A stretch of DNA of 56,401 nt from a bacterium (lineage in GTDB: Bacteria > Acidobacteriota > Polarisedimenticolia > Polarisedimenticolales > Polarisedimenticolaceae): positions 1 through 56,401 of the forward strand of contig JAAELQ010000119.1 in NCBI GenBank assembly GCA_024226515.1, in the 5' to 3' direction. Made by a program: the position numbers and the translations under genes. Of the stretch, positions 14,601-22,647 are shown one piece after another (the first letter of the stretch is position 1; every line of letters begins with the position of its first letter). The notes below the pieces were generated by a model. It made no database searches, was not told the origin of the DNA, and saw only the letters and a program-made list of their open reading frames with translations.

Positions 14601-14623
14601 TGGACGAACGTGTCGAATCGTGA
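11609..14623 (+). CDS. Receiver-like domains fused to a PEP-synthase-type (PPDK_N) ATP-binding domain
   Basis: 1004 residues. Residues about 30-150 fold like a response-regulator receiver, but the phosphoacceptor position reads [15 protein letters not shown], with Ser in place of Asp, so it is a pseudo-receiver. Residues about 170-320 look like a second receiver with acidic IVIEDN, Asp in ISDIEFP, Ser in LQSS and Lys in LLKGSS, so it may be phosphorylatable. Residues about 435-815 match the PPDK/PEP-synthase N-terminal nucleotide-binding domain: [52 protein letters not shown] and GLGKTVVDG. The phosphohistidine swivel and PEP-binding barrel of true PEP synthase are absent; the last 180 residues are unassigned. 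Function unknown; a signal-controlled phosphotransfer or pyruvate/PEP-sensing role is inference. It overlaps rpiA by 14 bp. Confidence 0.82.
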   Translation: MSDTARPRKGNVVKPTLRRFQDLMRNRVRRILLVSSLYDSFILVEDGQINEAILQQFLDLNLSQNPDLIRVSTGAEALAMAREQKQFDLIITSLKLGDMSAVELARRARDLGLDIPVVLLAYNNRDLTSFIAQNDVSLLDRIFLWQGDVRILLSIVKYAEDRLNVAHDTGKMGVPALIVIEDNVRFYSSFLPVIYTELMQHTRGLIVEGLNLTHKMLRTRARPKILLCDCYEEAWAYFSAYEEQILGIISDIEFPHDGVLQRDAGLALTRRVRERRPDIPIILQSSFPQNKDLADSIDAAFLLKGSSTLLKQLRDILKRNFGFGDFNFQLPDGAEVDRAHDLKSLLKKLRTVPVESLAFHGERNHFSMWLKARTEFRLAEQLRPRKVDDFQSLEHLRENMISAIGEYRLERDRVIVADFDRDNIDPAISMSRIGGGSLGGKARGLAFVNRLLNESDVADKFPGVRITVPSCVVLGTDIFDQFLEQNDLRDFAIDSSADGKVDARFMLASFPEQAMADLRAYLNESRHPLAVRSSGLLEDSPDQPFAGIYQTFMLPNNHPDIESRLVQLIAAVKRVYASTFSQQAKGFLRATPYRLEEEKMAVIIQEIVGARHGNRFYPDFAGVARSYNFYPTPPQSAEDGVVAVALGLGKTVVDGSASLRFCPRYPKNLVQFSSVDDVLRNSQRDFYALDLNSQPTAHGAGSGEIVEGAELVGYGLDVAEKDGPLGRLGSTYSPDNDVVYDGISRPGVRVVSFAPILKHEVFPLAAMLQELLDLGCRGTSCPVEIEFAVNLSVPEGEPPQMGFLQMRPLALSSESERLEIGHVPPAQLICRSSSVLGNGIISDVRDLIVVDFHRFERGDSRDAALQVARFNAELQQEARPYLLIGVGRWGSSDPFLGIPVTWNQISGARAIVEAGFRDFKVTPSQGTHFFQNLTSCNVGYFTVNPEAGDGFLDWDWLAEQPRTGEAHHVRRVRLEDNVLIKMNGHRGEGVILKPGAEMDERVES

Positions 14624-15269
14624 CGACGACAAGCGGCTGGCGGCGTACGCGGCGCTGGAACAGATCGAGCCCGGCTGGACGGTCGGCGTGGGCACCGGCT
14701 CGACGGCGAACTGGTTCATCGACGGGCTGGGCGAGGTCAAGCGCGACGTCGCCGGTGCGGTGGCCAGTTCGGAGGCCAGCGCCGAGCGTCTGCGCGACGT
14801 CGGGATCCCGCTGGTCGAGCTGTGGGATGTCGGGCGCCTGCCGATCTACGTCGACGGCGCCGACGAGGCGACCCGTCGCGGCGAGTTGATCAAGGGCGGG
14901 GGAGGAGCGCTGACGCGCGAGAAGATCGTCGCCGAGGCCAGCGACCGCTTCGTCTGCATCGTCGATTCGAGCAAGGTCGTCGAGCGTCTGGGGGCGTTTC
15001 CGCTTCCGGTCGAGATCGTCCCGTTGGCGCGCAGGCAGATCGCGGAGCGTCTCGGGCAGCTCGGTGGACGGCCCGTGCTGCGCGAGGGGTTCACGACCGA
15101 CAACGGCAACGCGATCCTCGACGTGCACGACCTGAAGCTGGACGACCCACAGGGTCTAGAGGCCGAACTGAATCAGATCCCCGGCGTCGTGACGAACGGC
15201 CTGTTCTGTCGCCGCCCGGCGGACCTGCTGATCGTCGCCGATCGAGGGCACGTCTCGCACATCCGCTAG
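14610..15269 (+). CDS. rpiA: Ribose-5-phosphate isomerase A
   Basis: 219 residues, normal for RpiA. It interconverts ribose 5-phosphate and ribulose 5-phosphate in the non-oxidative pentose phosphate pathway. Motifs: [13 protein letters not shown] (phosphate loop), VDGADEA with the catalytic acidic residues, [16 protein letters not shown], and [10 protein letters not shown] near the end. It starts with GTG 14610 inside the 3' end of the receiver-PPDK_N gene, so translation is very likely coupled. That overlap is the best clue that the upstream protein acts in, or responds to, central carbon metabolism. Confidence 0.94.
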   Translation: MSNRDDDKRLAAYAALEQIEPGWTVGVGTGSTANWFIDGLGEVKRDVAGAVASSEASAERLRDVGIPLVELWDVGRLPIYVDGADEATRRGELIKGGGGALTREKIVAEASDRFVCIVDSSKVVERLGAFPLPVEIVPLARRQIAERLGQLGGRPVLREGFTTDNGNAILDVHDLKLDDPQGLEAELNQIPGVVTNGLFCRRPADLLIVADRGHVSHIR

Positions 15270-15392
15270 CAGCCCGTTGAAAAACTCCGATGGGTCGCGA
15301 ATTCGGACCTTTTCCGGTCTGCGCGCTTCGTCGGCACGCCGTACAATCTCGGGCCAAATGACGGTACGGGGCGACCCCGTTTCGGAGCGAGC

Positions 15393-17444
15393 ATGGCCGG
15401 CCGAAGCCTACTGATTCTGCTGTTGTTCTGCGGCGCCCTCTTCCCGGACGCGCCGGTCGAGGCGGAGACCGCCGGGCCGCCGGCGGAGACGACCTACCTC
15501 GTGGTCATCGACGTCTCCGCGCAGGAGTTGCTGCGCCGGGAGAACGTCCCCGTGATCTGGAAGAGCGCCGGGTTCTTCATCGCCGAGTGGAACGAACGAC
15601 AACTCGACTGGGCCGCGGAGAGATCCGTCTCGTTCGAGATCGTCGCGCGTGATCTCGACCCGCAATCCGAGCTGTACCTGCTCGGGCTGGAGGAGGACGC
15701 CGAGGTCCCTGTGGAATGGCTCGATCGCGCGCTGTTTCGTAAGGGGCGCAGCCTGGTCGTGACCGGGGCTCCCGCGGCGGCGGGGTCATGGCACGGTCGC
15801 GGGTTCGGACCGGAGTCGATCCGGATGCGCCGCGAGCCGCGCGGATGGAGCACGGCGGGGATCGCCGGCTTCGGCTGTGCATTCGATCCGCTCGTCCAGA
15901 GCATGCTCGACCAGACCGACGAGACGCAGTGGCGCGACTGGATCGAGAAGCTGAGCGGGGAAGAGTCGATCACGGTCGGCGGCCAGCAGTACGACAGCAT
16001 GACGCGCTACTCGCCGACGCTGTTCTCGGGCTCGGCGCTGGCCCGCGGCTTCGACTTCGCCGTGGAACAGGCCGAGAGCTGGGGCTTCGGACCGGGCACG
16101 CTCGAGCAGGATCCGTTCAGCGGTACGGGGGGGCAGACCTGGAAGAACCTCGTGCTGAGCATTCCGGGCCAGACCGCCCCGAACGAGGTCGTGCTGATCA
16201 CGGCACACTTCGACTCCACGTCGAGCTCGGCCTCGACGCTCGCCCCGGGAGCGGACGACAACGGGACCGGAAGCGCCGCGCTGTTCGAGGCGGCCCGTCT
16301 GTTCCGGCAGTATCGCTTCCAGCGGACGATTCGCATCGTGTGGTTCGCCGGCGAGGAGCAGGGGCTGCTGGGCAGCGAGGCCTACGTCGCCGATCACCCG
16401 ACCGCGAACTTCCTGGGCGCGGTCAACATGGACATGATCGGTTACGACGACGACGGCGACCGCTGCTTCGAGCTGCACGTCGGTACGCTCGCCGACTCGC
16501 AGCTGGTCGGCGACTGCTTCCGCAACAGCATCACCAAGTACAATCTGAATCTGTCGTACGACTATCTGCTGGCCGACGCGACGGATCGCTCCGACCACGC
16601 CGCGTTCTGGCAGGTCGACGTCGGCGCCCTCGCGGCGGTGCAGAACTTCTTCAGCGACGGCCTTCCGGACGGTTGCGTCGGGATGGATCGCAACCCCGAC
16701 TATCACCAGACCGACGACACGATCGACAACGTGGCGCCGTCGTTCGGGATCGAGATCGCCCGCGCCTCGCTGGCCACCGTGGCCAAGATGGCCGTCCCGA
16801 TCGCCGCTTGCTTCGACGACGCTCCCGTGTTGACCTCGACCCCGGGCGTCGGGGAGGTCGACCTGGGCTGGGCCGGTGTCGGCGGGGCGGCGAGCTACCG
16901 CGTCTATCGCTCGACGCAGGGGTGTAACGGGCAATGGCTCGAGCTCGGCGAGACCGCGAACACCTTCTGGCTCGACGACGATGCGGTGACGACCGGGTCC
17001 CGCTACTACCAGGTCGAGGCCGTCGACGCCGACGGCTTCTGCGTGTCGAGCGCCAGCAACTGCAGCCTCGCCGCCGCGCTGGCGGCGCCGCCGGGCGAGC
17101 CCGACCCGCTGCTGCTGACGCTGAGCGCCGGGGACCTGATCTTCGACTGGACCCCGCCGGAAGCCGGCTGCCAGGCGTCGGGCTACGCGGTCTACCGCGG
17201 CGATCTCGACAGCCTGCGTGCGATCGGTTACGCGCACGACACCGCGCTCGTGTGTGACCAGGGATCGACGACGCTGAGTGTCGCGATTTCCGATCCGCGG
17301 CTCGGCGCCGTCGACTACTTCCTCGCCGTGGCCGCGAACGCGGGCGACGAGGGCTCGTACGGGCGCGATTCGGCAGGCCTCGAGCGCCCGGTCTCCGCAG
17401 CGGCATGCCGCTCGACGCAGGAGCTCGGGGCCTGTCCCCCATGA
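15393..17444 (+). CDS. Secreted M28-family zinc aminopeptidase with C-terminal beta-sandwich modules
   Basis: 683 residues with a clear signal peptide (LLILLLFCGALFPDAPVEA). The peptidase domain (about 240-470) has the zinc ligands of family M28: TAHFDST (His272), APGADDNGTGS (Asp288), AGEEQGLLGS (Glu pair), NMDMIGYD (Asp) and YHQTDDT (His). A preceding 190-residue segment is a likely propeptide. After residue 475 come two Fn3-like modules: one with SYRVYRSTQG and YYQVEAVD, and a last one with GYAVYRGDLDSL, YFLAVAANAGDEGSYG and Cys near the end. That last module is similar to those in three other exported proteins here. It probably trims peptides outside the cytoplasm. Stop lies 1 bp from the converging neighbour. 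Confidence 0.9.
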   Translation: MAGRSLLILLLFCGALFPDAPVEAETAGPPAETTYLVVIDVSAQELLRRENVPVIWKSAGFFIAEWNERQLDWAAERSVSFEIVARDLDPQSELYLLGLEEDAEVPVEWLDRALFRKGRSLVVTGAPAAAGSWHGRGFGPESIRMRREPRGWSTAGIAGFGCAFDPLVQSMLDQTDETQWRDWIEKLSGEESITVGGQQYDSMTRYSPTLFSGSALARGFDFAVEQAESWGFGPGTLEQDPFSGTGGQTWKNLVLSIPGQTAPNEVVLITAHFDSTSSSASTLAPGADDNGTGSAALFEAARLFRQYRFQRTIRIVWFAGEEQGLLGSEAYVADHPTANFLGAVNMDMIGYDDDGDRCFELHVGTLADSQLVGDCFRNSITKYNLNLSYDYLLADATDRSDHAAFWQVDVGALAAVQNFFSDGLPDGCVGMDRNPDYHQTDDTIDNVAPSFGIEIARASLATVAKMAVPIAACFDDAPVLTSTPGVGEVDLGWAGVGGAASYRVYRSTQGCNGQWLELGETANTFWLDDDAVTTGSRYYQVEAVDADGFCVSSASNCSLAAALAAPPGEPDPLLLTLSAGDLIFDWTPPEAGCQASGYAVYRGDLDSLRAIGYAHDTALVCDQGSTTLSVAISDPRLGAVDYFLAVAANAGDEGSYGRDSAGLERPVSAAACRSTQELGACPP

Positions 17445-17445
17445 A

Positions 17446-20400
17446 TCAACGCCCGATGTCGTAAACCTCTGTCGTCGTCCGTGTCCGGCCCTGCGCCCGA
17501 GCGCGGACGCCGTCGTCACGCGCGGGCACGGGCGAGCCGAGCGCGTTGATCTCCGCCACGACGGCCCACGGGTTGCCGTTGATCTCGCTCAACGCCTTGA
17601 GATAGATGTAGCGGCCACGCTTCGGCGTGAAGGGAATCTCCTTCTCCGAGTCGTCGTTGCCGAACGTGCCGGCGGCGACCGGGGCGCCCCAGCTGCCGAG
17701 CGCCTCGGCGACGTAGAACTCGTACTCCGCGATGCGGCCATTGAAGAACGGATCCGGTCGCGGTAGGTAGCGGAAGGCGTTCAGGTCGTACATGTCGCCC
17801 AGGTCGATGATGATCAGGTGCGGCATGGGGTCGTTTCCGCCGGTCCACTCGGTGACCCACTGCGTGTTCGGGTCGCCGTCGAAGGCGTTGGTCGCGGCAC
17901 CGTCCTCGCCGATCGTCTCCTCGCTGTCGACCGTGATCAACTCCCACGCTTCCTGCGGGATCAGCCCGCCGGCCGAGGGGTCGATGACCGTGATCAGCAC
18001 CGCGGCGGGCGTGGGATCGGTCATGCCGGCGTTGTCCGTGACGGTCAGCGTGACCAGCCACGAGCCGGCGTTGTCGAACTGGATGATGCCGGGGTTCTGT
18101 TGGTTCGAGCCGGCGATCGTCGGATCGCCGAAGTCCCACACGAACGAGTACGGCGAGTCGTTCTCGAGGTCGGTGGCGTCGCCGCCGAAGTCGACGGTCT
18201 CGCCGGCCTCGATCGACAGGTTCGTCGCGGGGGTGACGATCACGCCGTTCGGCGCGGCGTTGCCGGAGAACAGAGTGCCCAGTACGTTCAGCTCGGCGAC
18301 GACGGCCCACGGGTTGCCGTTGACCTCGCTCATCGCGACGAAGCGCAGGTAGCGGCCGGTCTTGGCCGCGAAGCCGACTTCCTTCTCCGCCTCGGTGTTG
18401 GCGAACGTCCCGGCGGCGACCGCGTTGCCCCAGGCGCCGACGGTCTCGCCGACGTAGATCGCGTAGGCCGCGATGCGTCCGTTCGTGAACGGATCGGGGC
18501 GCGGCAGGTAGTTCATTCCGGACACGTCGTAGACGGCGCCGAGATCGATGACGATCTCGTGCGGCATCGGTACGTTGCCGTTGAACCAGCCGGTGACCCA
18601 GTTCGTGTTCTCGTCGCCGTCGAAGGCGTTGGTCGCCGCGCCGTCCTCGCCGATCGTCTCCTCGCTGTCGACCGAGACGAGGCTGAAGCCGGCCTGCGGA
18701 ATCACGTCGGGCGCGGCGCCCGGATCGACGACGGTGACGGTCACGGTAGCGGGAGTCGGGTCGGACGAGCCGGCGAAGTCCGTCACGTCGAGTGTGACGA
18801 CGTAGATGCCGGGGTTGTCGAACTGGATCGCGCCGGGGTTCTGCATCGTGGAATCGGCGATCGAGGGATCGTCGAAGTCCCACAGGAAGCTGTACGGCGT
18901 GTCGGTCTCGAGATCGCTCGCGTCGCCGGCGAAGACGACGCTCTGGCCGATCTCGATCGTCACGTCGGTCGCCGGGGCGACGATCTCCGCGTCGGGCGCG
19001 GCGTTGCCGGAGAACGGCGTCCCGAGGATGTTCAGCTCGGCGACGACGGCCCACGGGTTGCCGTTGACCTCGCTGGTGGCGACGAAGCGCAAGAAGCGCC
19101 CGGTCTTGGCCGTGAACGCGGCCTCCTTCTCGGACTGGCTGTTGGCGAAGGTCCCGGAAGCCACCGGGGCGCCCCAGCTGTCGGTGCTCTGACCGACGTA
19201 GATCGCGTAGCCGGCGACGCGGCCGTTGACGAACGGATCCGGGCGCGGCAGGTAGCGCAACGCGGACACATCGTAGACGCCGCCGAGGTCGACGACGATC
19301 TCGTGCGGCATCGGGACGTTGCCGTTGAACCAGCCCGTGACCCAGTTGGTGTTCGGGTCTCCGTCGAAGGAGTTGGTCGCCGCTCCGTCCTCGCCGGTCG
19401 TCTCCTGGCTGTCGACCGAGACGAGGCTCCAGCCGGACTGCGGGATCGGCGCCGGGCCGGCCGCGGGGTCGACGACCGTGACCACGACGGAGTCCGGCGT
19501 GGCGTCGGTCTCGCCGGCGTTGTCGGTGACGGTCAGCGTCACGTTGTAGACACCGGGGTTGTCGAACTGGATCGCCCCCGGATTCTGCGCCGTCGAGTCG
19601 GAGATCGCGGGATCGTCGAAGTCCCACAGGAAGCTGTACGGCGTGTCGTCTTCCGCGTCGGTCGCGTCTCCCGAGAAGCTCACGGTCTGACCGATCTCGA
19701 TCGACACGTTGGTCGCCGGAGTGACGATCGTGCCGTTGGGGGCCGCGTTGCCTCCGACCAGCATTCCGTGCAGGTTCAGCTCGGCGACGACGGTCCACGG
19801 ACCGCCGTTGACCTCGCTGGTGGCGCGCAGGCGCACGAAGCGTCCGACGCCGTCGAACGGCACCGTTTTCTCGGAGTCGTTCGAGGCGAACGTGCCGGAG
19901 GCAACCGGTGATCCCCAGGAAACTCCATCGGAACTGATTGCGACCTGGTAGCCCGCGATGCGCCCGTTGACGAACGGGTCCTCGCGCGGCTGGTAGTCCA
20001 GCCGGCACAGGTCGTAGATGTTGCCCAGGTCGACGACGATGTCGTGCGGCAGCGGGTCGTTGCCGTTGAACCAGCCCGTGATCCAGCTCGTCGCGATATT
20101 GCCGTCGATGGCATTCGACACCGCGCCGTCCTCACCGGTCGTCTCCTGGCTGTCGGCGGAGACGAACCAGCCGTCGCGCGGGATCGGGAGGCAGTTCGGG
20201 TCGGGGCAGGACTCGTCGCTGCCGTCGCAGTCCTGGTCGATACCGTCGCCACAGGTCTCGGCGGCGCCGGGGTAGATCTGATCGTTGCCGTCGTCGCAGT
20301 CGACGTCGGAGCAGAATCCGTCCGAGTCGGCGTCGGTGCAGGGGCAGGTCTCGTCGCTGCCGTCGCAATCCTGGTCGATTCCGTCGCCGCAGACCTCCGT

Positions 20401-21873
20401 GGCGCCGGGGTAGATCTGGTCGTTGCCGTCGTTGCAGTCCGCGCCCACGCAGAAGCCGTCGGCGTCCGCATCGATGCAGCCGCCGTCGCAGGCGTCGCCC
20501 AGACCGTCGCTGTCGGAGTCCTGCTGGCCCGAGTTGGACGCCGTGGGGCAGTTGTCGTCGAAGTCCTCGATGCCGTCGTTGTCGGTGTCGACGATCGGCA
20601 TGCTGCCGGCGATGTTCAGCCGCACCGCGCGTCCGTCGACGATCGTTCCGGATCCGATCGGGACCTCGACGAGGCCGACCAGCCTGAACTGGCCGCTGCC
20701 GTCGCGGCGACTGCCGCGGCAGACCGTGGGGTCGTTCTGGTCCCAGGGGACGGAGCAGACCTGGACGCCGTCGTCCGTGCCGTTGACCGTCTCGGTCGTC
20801 AGGTTCAAAGGCAGGAGGACGCTGTCGCCGTCCGTGTCCTCCAGCAGGACCGTCGTGTCGAGCGTGAGGATGCCGTCGCCGTTGTTCGGGTAGTGCAGGC
20901 CCGCGGCTCCGCCGACCTGGGTCAGCCGGACGGCGTCGAAGATGTTGAGGTCGACGATCGGGAATTCAATCAGGCTGTCCGTCTGCCAGTGGTCCGGCGG
21001 CGCGGCGGAGCTGGCGCCGATGTCCGCCTCGTCGAAGCGTCGCAGAGTGCCGGCGAGCTGTGCGCTGGCGACGTCGGAGATCGTCCAGATGCTGCCGGAT
21101 CCGCCTTCGCCACCCGGCGGCGGCCCACCCTCACAGGCGTCGCCGACGCCGTTCATGTCGTTGTCGAGCTGTTGCGGGTCCCAGGCGTCGGGGCAGATGT
21201 CGATCGCGTTCTCGAAGCCGTCGGTGTCGGTGTCGATCGGGATGAGGCGCGCGTCGATGTCGATCATGATCGGGTCGACGTCGGCCAGCGTGCCGGAGCC
21301 GGCGGGGACGTTGCCGATCCAGACGAGGCGCAGTTGATCGGCGATCTCCGCGCCACGCCGCGTTCCCTTGCACACGGGGAGGTCGGAGTTGTCCCAGGGC
21401 TCGGAGCAGATCGGGTCGCCGCTGGCGAAGTTGCCCTGCGTCGTCTCGGTCGTCAGCAGGATCGGCAGGTCGTGGAAGTCTCCGGTGTTGTCCTGGACGC
21501 GTAGCGTGAAGCTGAACTCGACCTGTCCCGTGGACGAGTCGAGCGTGCCCAGCGGCGAGCCGTGCGGCAGGAACGAGATCGTATCGAATATGTTCAGATC
21601 GACGTCGGGGAAGTCGGGTTCGTCCGACGTGGTCCATTGGCCCGTCCCGCCTCCGTAGCGCAGCTCCATCGAGGTTCCGAAGAAGCTCTCGCTGAATCCG
21701 CGGAAGCTGAGCGTGCTTGTGGGGAGAATCTCGAGGTACTGCGATGGTGCAGGATCCTGCGCCATCGCCGGGAGAGCAACCAGTGCGCACACGAGCGCAC
21801 AGGCGGTCGCCACGACAAGCCGGGGGACGGCGAGCCGCTCGAGGACGGTCGAATACAGCTGGGGGAAAGCCAT
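17446..21873 (-). CDS. Giant secreted protein with four discoidin (F5/8C) and three PKD domains
   Basis: 1475 residues with a signal peptide (LVVATACALVCALVALPAMA). The first 470 residues hold two related beta-rich segments of unknown family (each with FDxVDLNIFD near its start and CSxPWDxxD) separated by a thrombospondin type-3-like Asp-rich stretch. Then follow DTDNDGIEDFDDNCP and two MopE-type metal-binding motifs reading CxDGNDQIYPGA and CGDGIDQDCDGSDE. The rest is a tandem of discoidin-like domains (DSxETxGEDGAxxNAxDG ... TGWFNGNxPxPHxIVVDLG) alternating with PKD domains (PYSFLWDFDDP ... TLTVTDNAG), ending on a fourth discoidin domain and a basic tail. Discoidin and PKD domains usually bind carbohydrate or protein surfaces; no catalytic domain is seen. 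Likely a calcium-dependent surface or adhesion protein. Confidence 0.85.
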   Translation of the reverse strand: MAFPQLYSTVLERLAVPRLVVATACALVCALVALPAMAQDPAPSQYLEILPTSTLSFRGFSESFFGTSMELRYGGGTGQWTTSDEPDFPDVDLNIFDTISFLPHGSPLGTLDSSTGQVEFSFTLRVQDNTGDFHDLPILLTTETTQGNFASGDPICSEPWDNSDLPVCKGTRRGAEIADQLRLVWIGNVPAGSGTLADVDPIMIDIDARLIPIDTDTDGFENAIDICPDAWDPQQLDNDMNGVGDACEGGPPPGGEGGSGSIWTISDVASAQLAGTLRRFDEADIGASSAAPPDHWQTDSLIEFPIVDLNIFDAVRLTQVGGAAGLHYPNNGDGILTLDTTVLLEDTDGDSVLLPLNLTTETVNGTDDGVQVCSVPWDQNDPTVCRGSRRDGSGQFRLVGLVEVPIGSGTIVDGRAVRLNIAGSMPIVDTDNDGIEDFDDNCPTASNSGQQDSDSDGLGDACDGGCIDADADGFCVGADCNDGNDQIYPGATEVCGDGIDQDCDGSDETCPCTDADSDGFCSDVDCDDGNDQIYPGAAETCGDGIDQDCDGSDESCPDPNCLPIPRDGWFVSADSQETTGEDGAVSNAIDGNIATSWITGWFNGNDPLPHDIVVDLGNIYDLCRLDYQPREDPFVNGRIAGYQVAISSDGVSWGSPVASGTFASNDSEKTVPFDGVGRFVRLRATSEVNGGPWTVVAELNLHGMLVGGNAAPNGTIVTPATNVSIEIGQTVSFSGDATDAEDDTPYSFLWDFDDPAISDSTAQNPGAIQFDNPGVYNVTLTVTDNAGETDATPDSVVVTVVDPAAGPAPIPQSGWSLVSVDSQETTGEDGAATNSFDGDPNTNWVTGWFNGNVPMPHEIVVDLGGVYDVSALRYLPRPDPFVNGRVAGYAIYVGQSTDSWGAPVASGTFANSQSEKEAAFTAKTGRFLRFVATSEVNGNPWAVVAELNILGTPFSGNAAPDAEIVAPATDVTIEIGQSVVFAGDASDLETDTPYSFLWDFDDPSIADSTMQNPGAIQFDNPGIYVVTLDVTDFAGSSDPTPATVTVTVVDPGAAPDVIPQAGFSLVSVDSEETIGEDGAATNAFDGDENTNWVTGWFNGNVPMPHEIVIDLGAVYDVSGMNYLPRPDPFTNGRIAAYAIYVGETVGAWGNAVAAGTFANTEAEKEVGFAAKTGRYLRFVAMSEVNGNPWAVVAELNVLGTLFSGNAAPNGVIVTPATNLSIEAGETVDFGGDATDLENDSPYSFVWDFGDPTIAGSNQQNPGIIQFDNAGSWLVTLTVTDNAGMTDPTPAAVLITVIDPSAGGLIPQEAWELITVDSEETIGEDGAATNAFDGDPNTQWVTEWTGGNDPMPHLIIIDLGDMYDLNAFRYLPRPDPFFNGRIAEYEFYVAEALGSWGAPVAAGTFGNDDSEKEIPFTPKRGRYIYLKALSEINGNPWAVVAEINALGSPVPARDDGVRARAQGRTRTTTEVYDIGR
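17560..20190 (-). repeat. Four tandem 741-744-bp discoidin/PKD coding repeats
   Basis: The same coding sequence (reverse strand of the motif starting CGTCCTC) recurs at about 17901, 18642, 19386 and 20127, giving spacings of 741, 744 and 741 bp (247-248 codons). Large parts are almost identical between copies, notably the discoidin cores, so the array is young or kept uniform by gene conversion. Confidence 0.85.
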
Positions 21874-22026
21874 GATTCCATTCCGTTCGATCGCAATGTC
21901 GGACTGTTGACGCCCCGCGATGTGTCGAGGCGATGTGCCAAAAGCGTACGAAGGTGCTCCGGTAACGGCAACGGTCAGGTTGTCGAATCTCCCGACATGC
22001 GGTCCGGGCTGTTTGACCTATCCACG

Positions 22027-22056
22027 TTGTCGGGGTTTTCTGGTTTTGACTATTAT
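22027..22056 (+). promoter_or_regulatory. Candidate promoter of the PqiA-like gene
   Basis: TTGTCG (22027-22032), an 18-bp spacer and TATTAT (22051-22056), in an unusually AT-rich pocket of this GC-rich window. It points to transcription starting near 22063, about 70 nt before the PqiA-like start. Confidence 0.45.
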
Positions 22057-22060
22057 GAGC

Positions 22061-22078
22061 TTTCGCCCAGGGGCGAAA
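22061..22078 (+). promoter_or_regulatory. Perfect 8-bp inverted repeat at the predicted transcription start
   Basis: TTTCGCCC-AG-GGGCGAAA, followed immediately by a third CTTTCGCCCC copy of the half-site. Its position just downstream of the candidate -10 box fits a repressor operator or a 5' leader hairpin for the PqiA-like gene. Confidence 0.5.
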
Positions 22079-22134
22079 CTTTCGCCCCGCTGGTCCGTTC
22101 GAGAAAAGCACAGTCGGAGACCGGGAAGGGGAAG

Positions 22135-22647
22135 ATGACCCGCAACACAGTCGCCTTGATCCTGATCCTGGTGTCGTTCGCGATCCTCGTGCCCGGCCTG
22201 ATGCAGCCGTTGATCACGATCAGCGCGTCGATGGAGTTCCTCGGCGTGCCGCAGGAGATCTACAAGGACACGCGCAGCATTCTTCAGACGATCGAGAACC
22301 TGCACAACTCCGGCAACGACTTCGTCGCCGGGTTGATCCTGCTGTTCAGCGTCCTCGTCCCGATCTTCAAGGGCATCTTGCTGATCGTCGTGTTGGCCAT
22401 GCGCGAACCGCACCGCAAGTACCGCATCTTCACCTTCGTGCGCAACATCAGCAAGTGGTCGATGGCGGACGTGTTCGTGGTCGGAGTCTACGTCGCGTTC
22501 CTGGCCTCCAAGGCGACCGACGCGCTCGACGCAGAGATGCACTCCGGATTCTACTTCTTCACGTTCTACTGCATCGTGTCGCTGATCGCGCTGCAGTTCA
22601 TGCGCGTCGACGACCCGGACCACAGCGTCGCGGGCGCGGCTCAGTAG
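22135..22647 (+). CDS. PqiA-like inner-membrane protein
   Basis: 170 residues from ATG 22135, with GGGAAGGGG upstream. Four hydrophobic helices are visible: about 5-28 (with PGLMQPL), 63-90 (LILLFSVLVPIFKG), 108-128 and 140-158. The pattern LPxxxxPxxK at the second helix and KWSMADVFVVG at the third resemble a single PqiA domain of paraquat-inducible protein A, an inner-membrane component of lipid-trafficking MCE systems. No MCE-domain PqiB partner is near. The 3' end overlaps that of the converging gamma-glutamyltranspeptidase gene by 7 bp. Confidence 0.75.
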   Translation: MTRNTVALILILVSFAILVPGLMQPLITISASMEFLGVPQEIYKDTRSILQTIENLHNSGNDFVAGLILLFSVLVPIFKGILLIVVLAMREPHRKYRIFTFVRNISKWSMADVFVVGVYVAFLASKATDALDAEMHSGFYFFTFYCIVSLIALQFMRVDDPDHSVAGAAQ

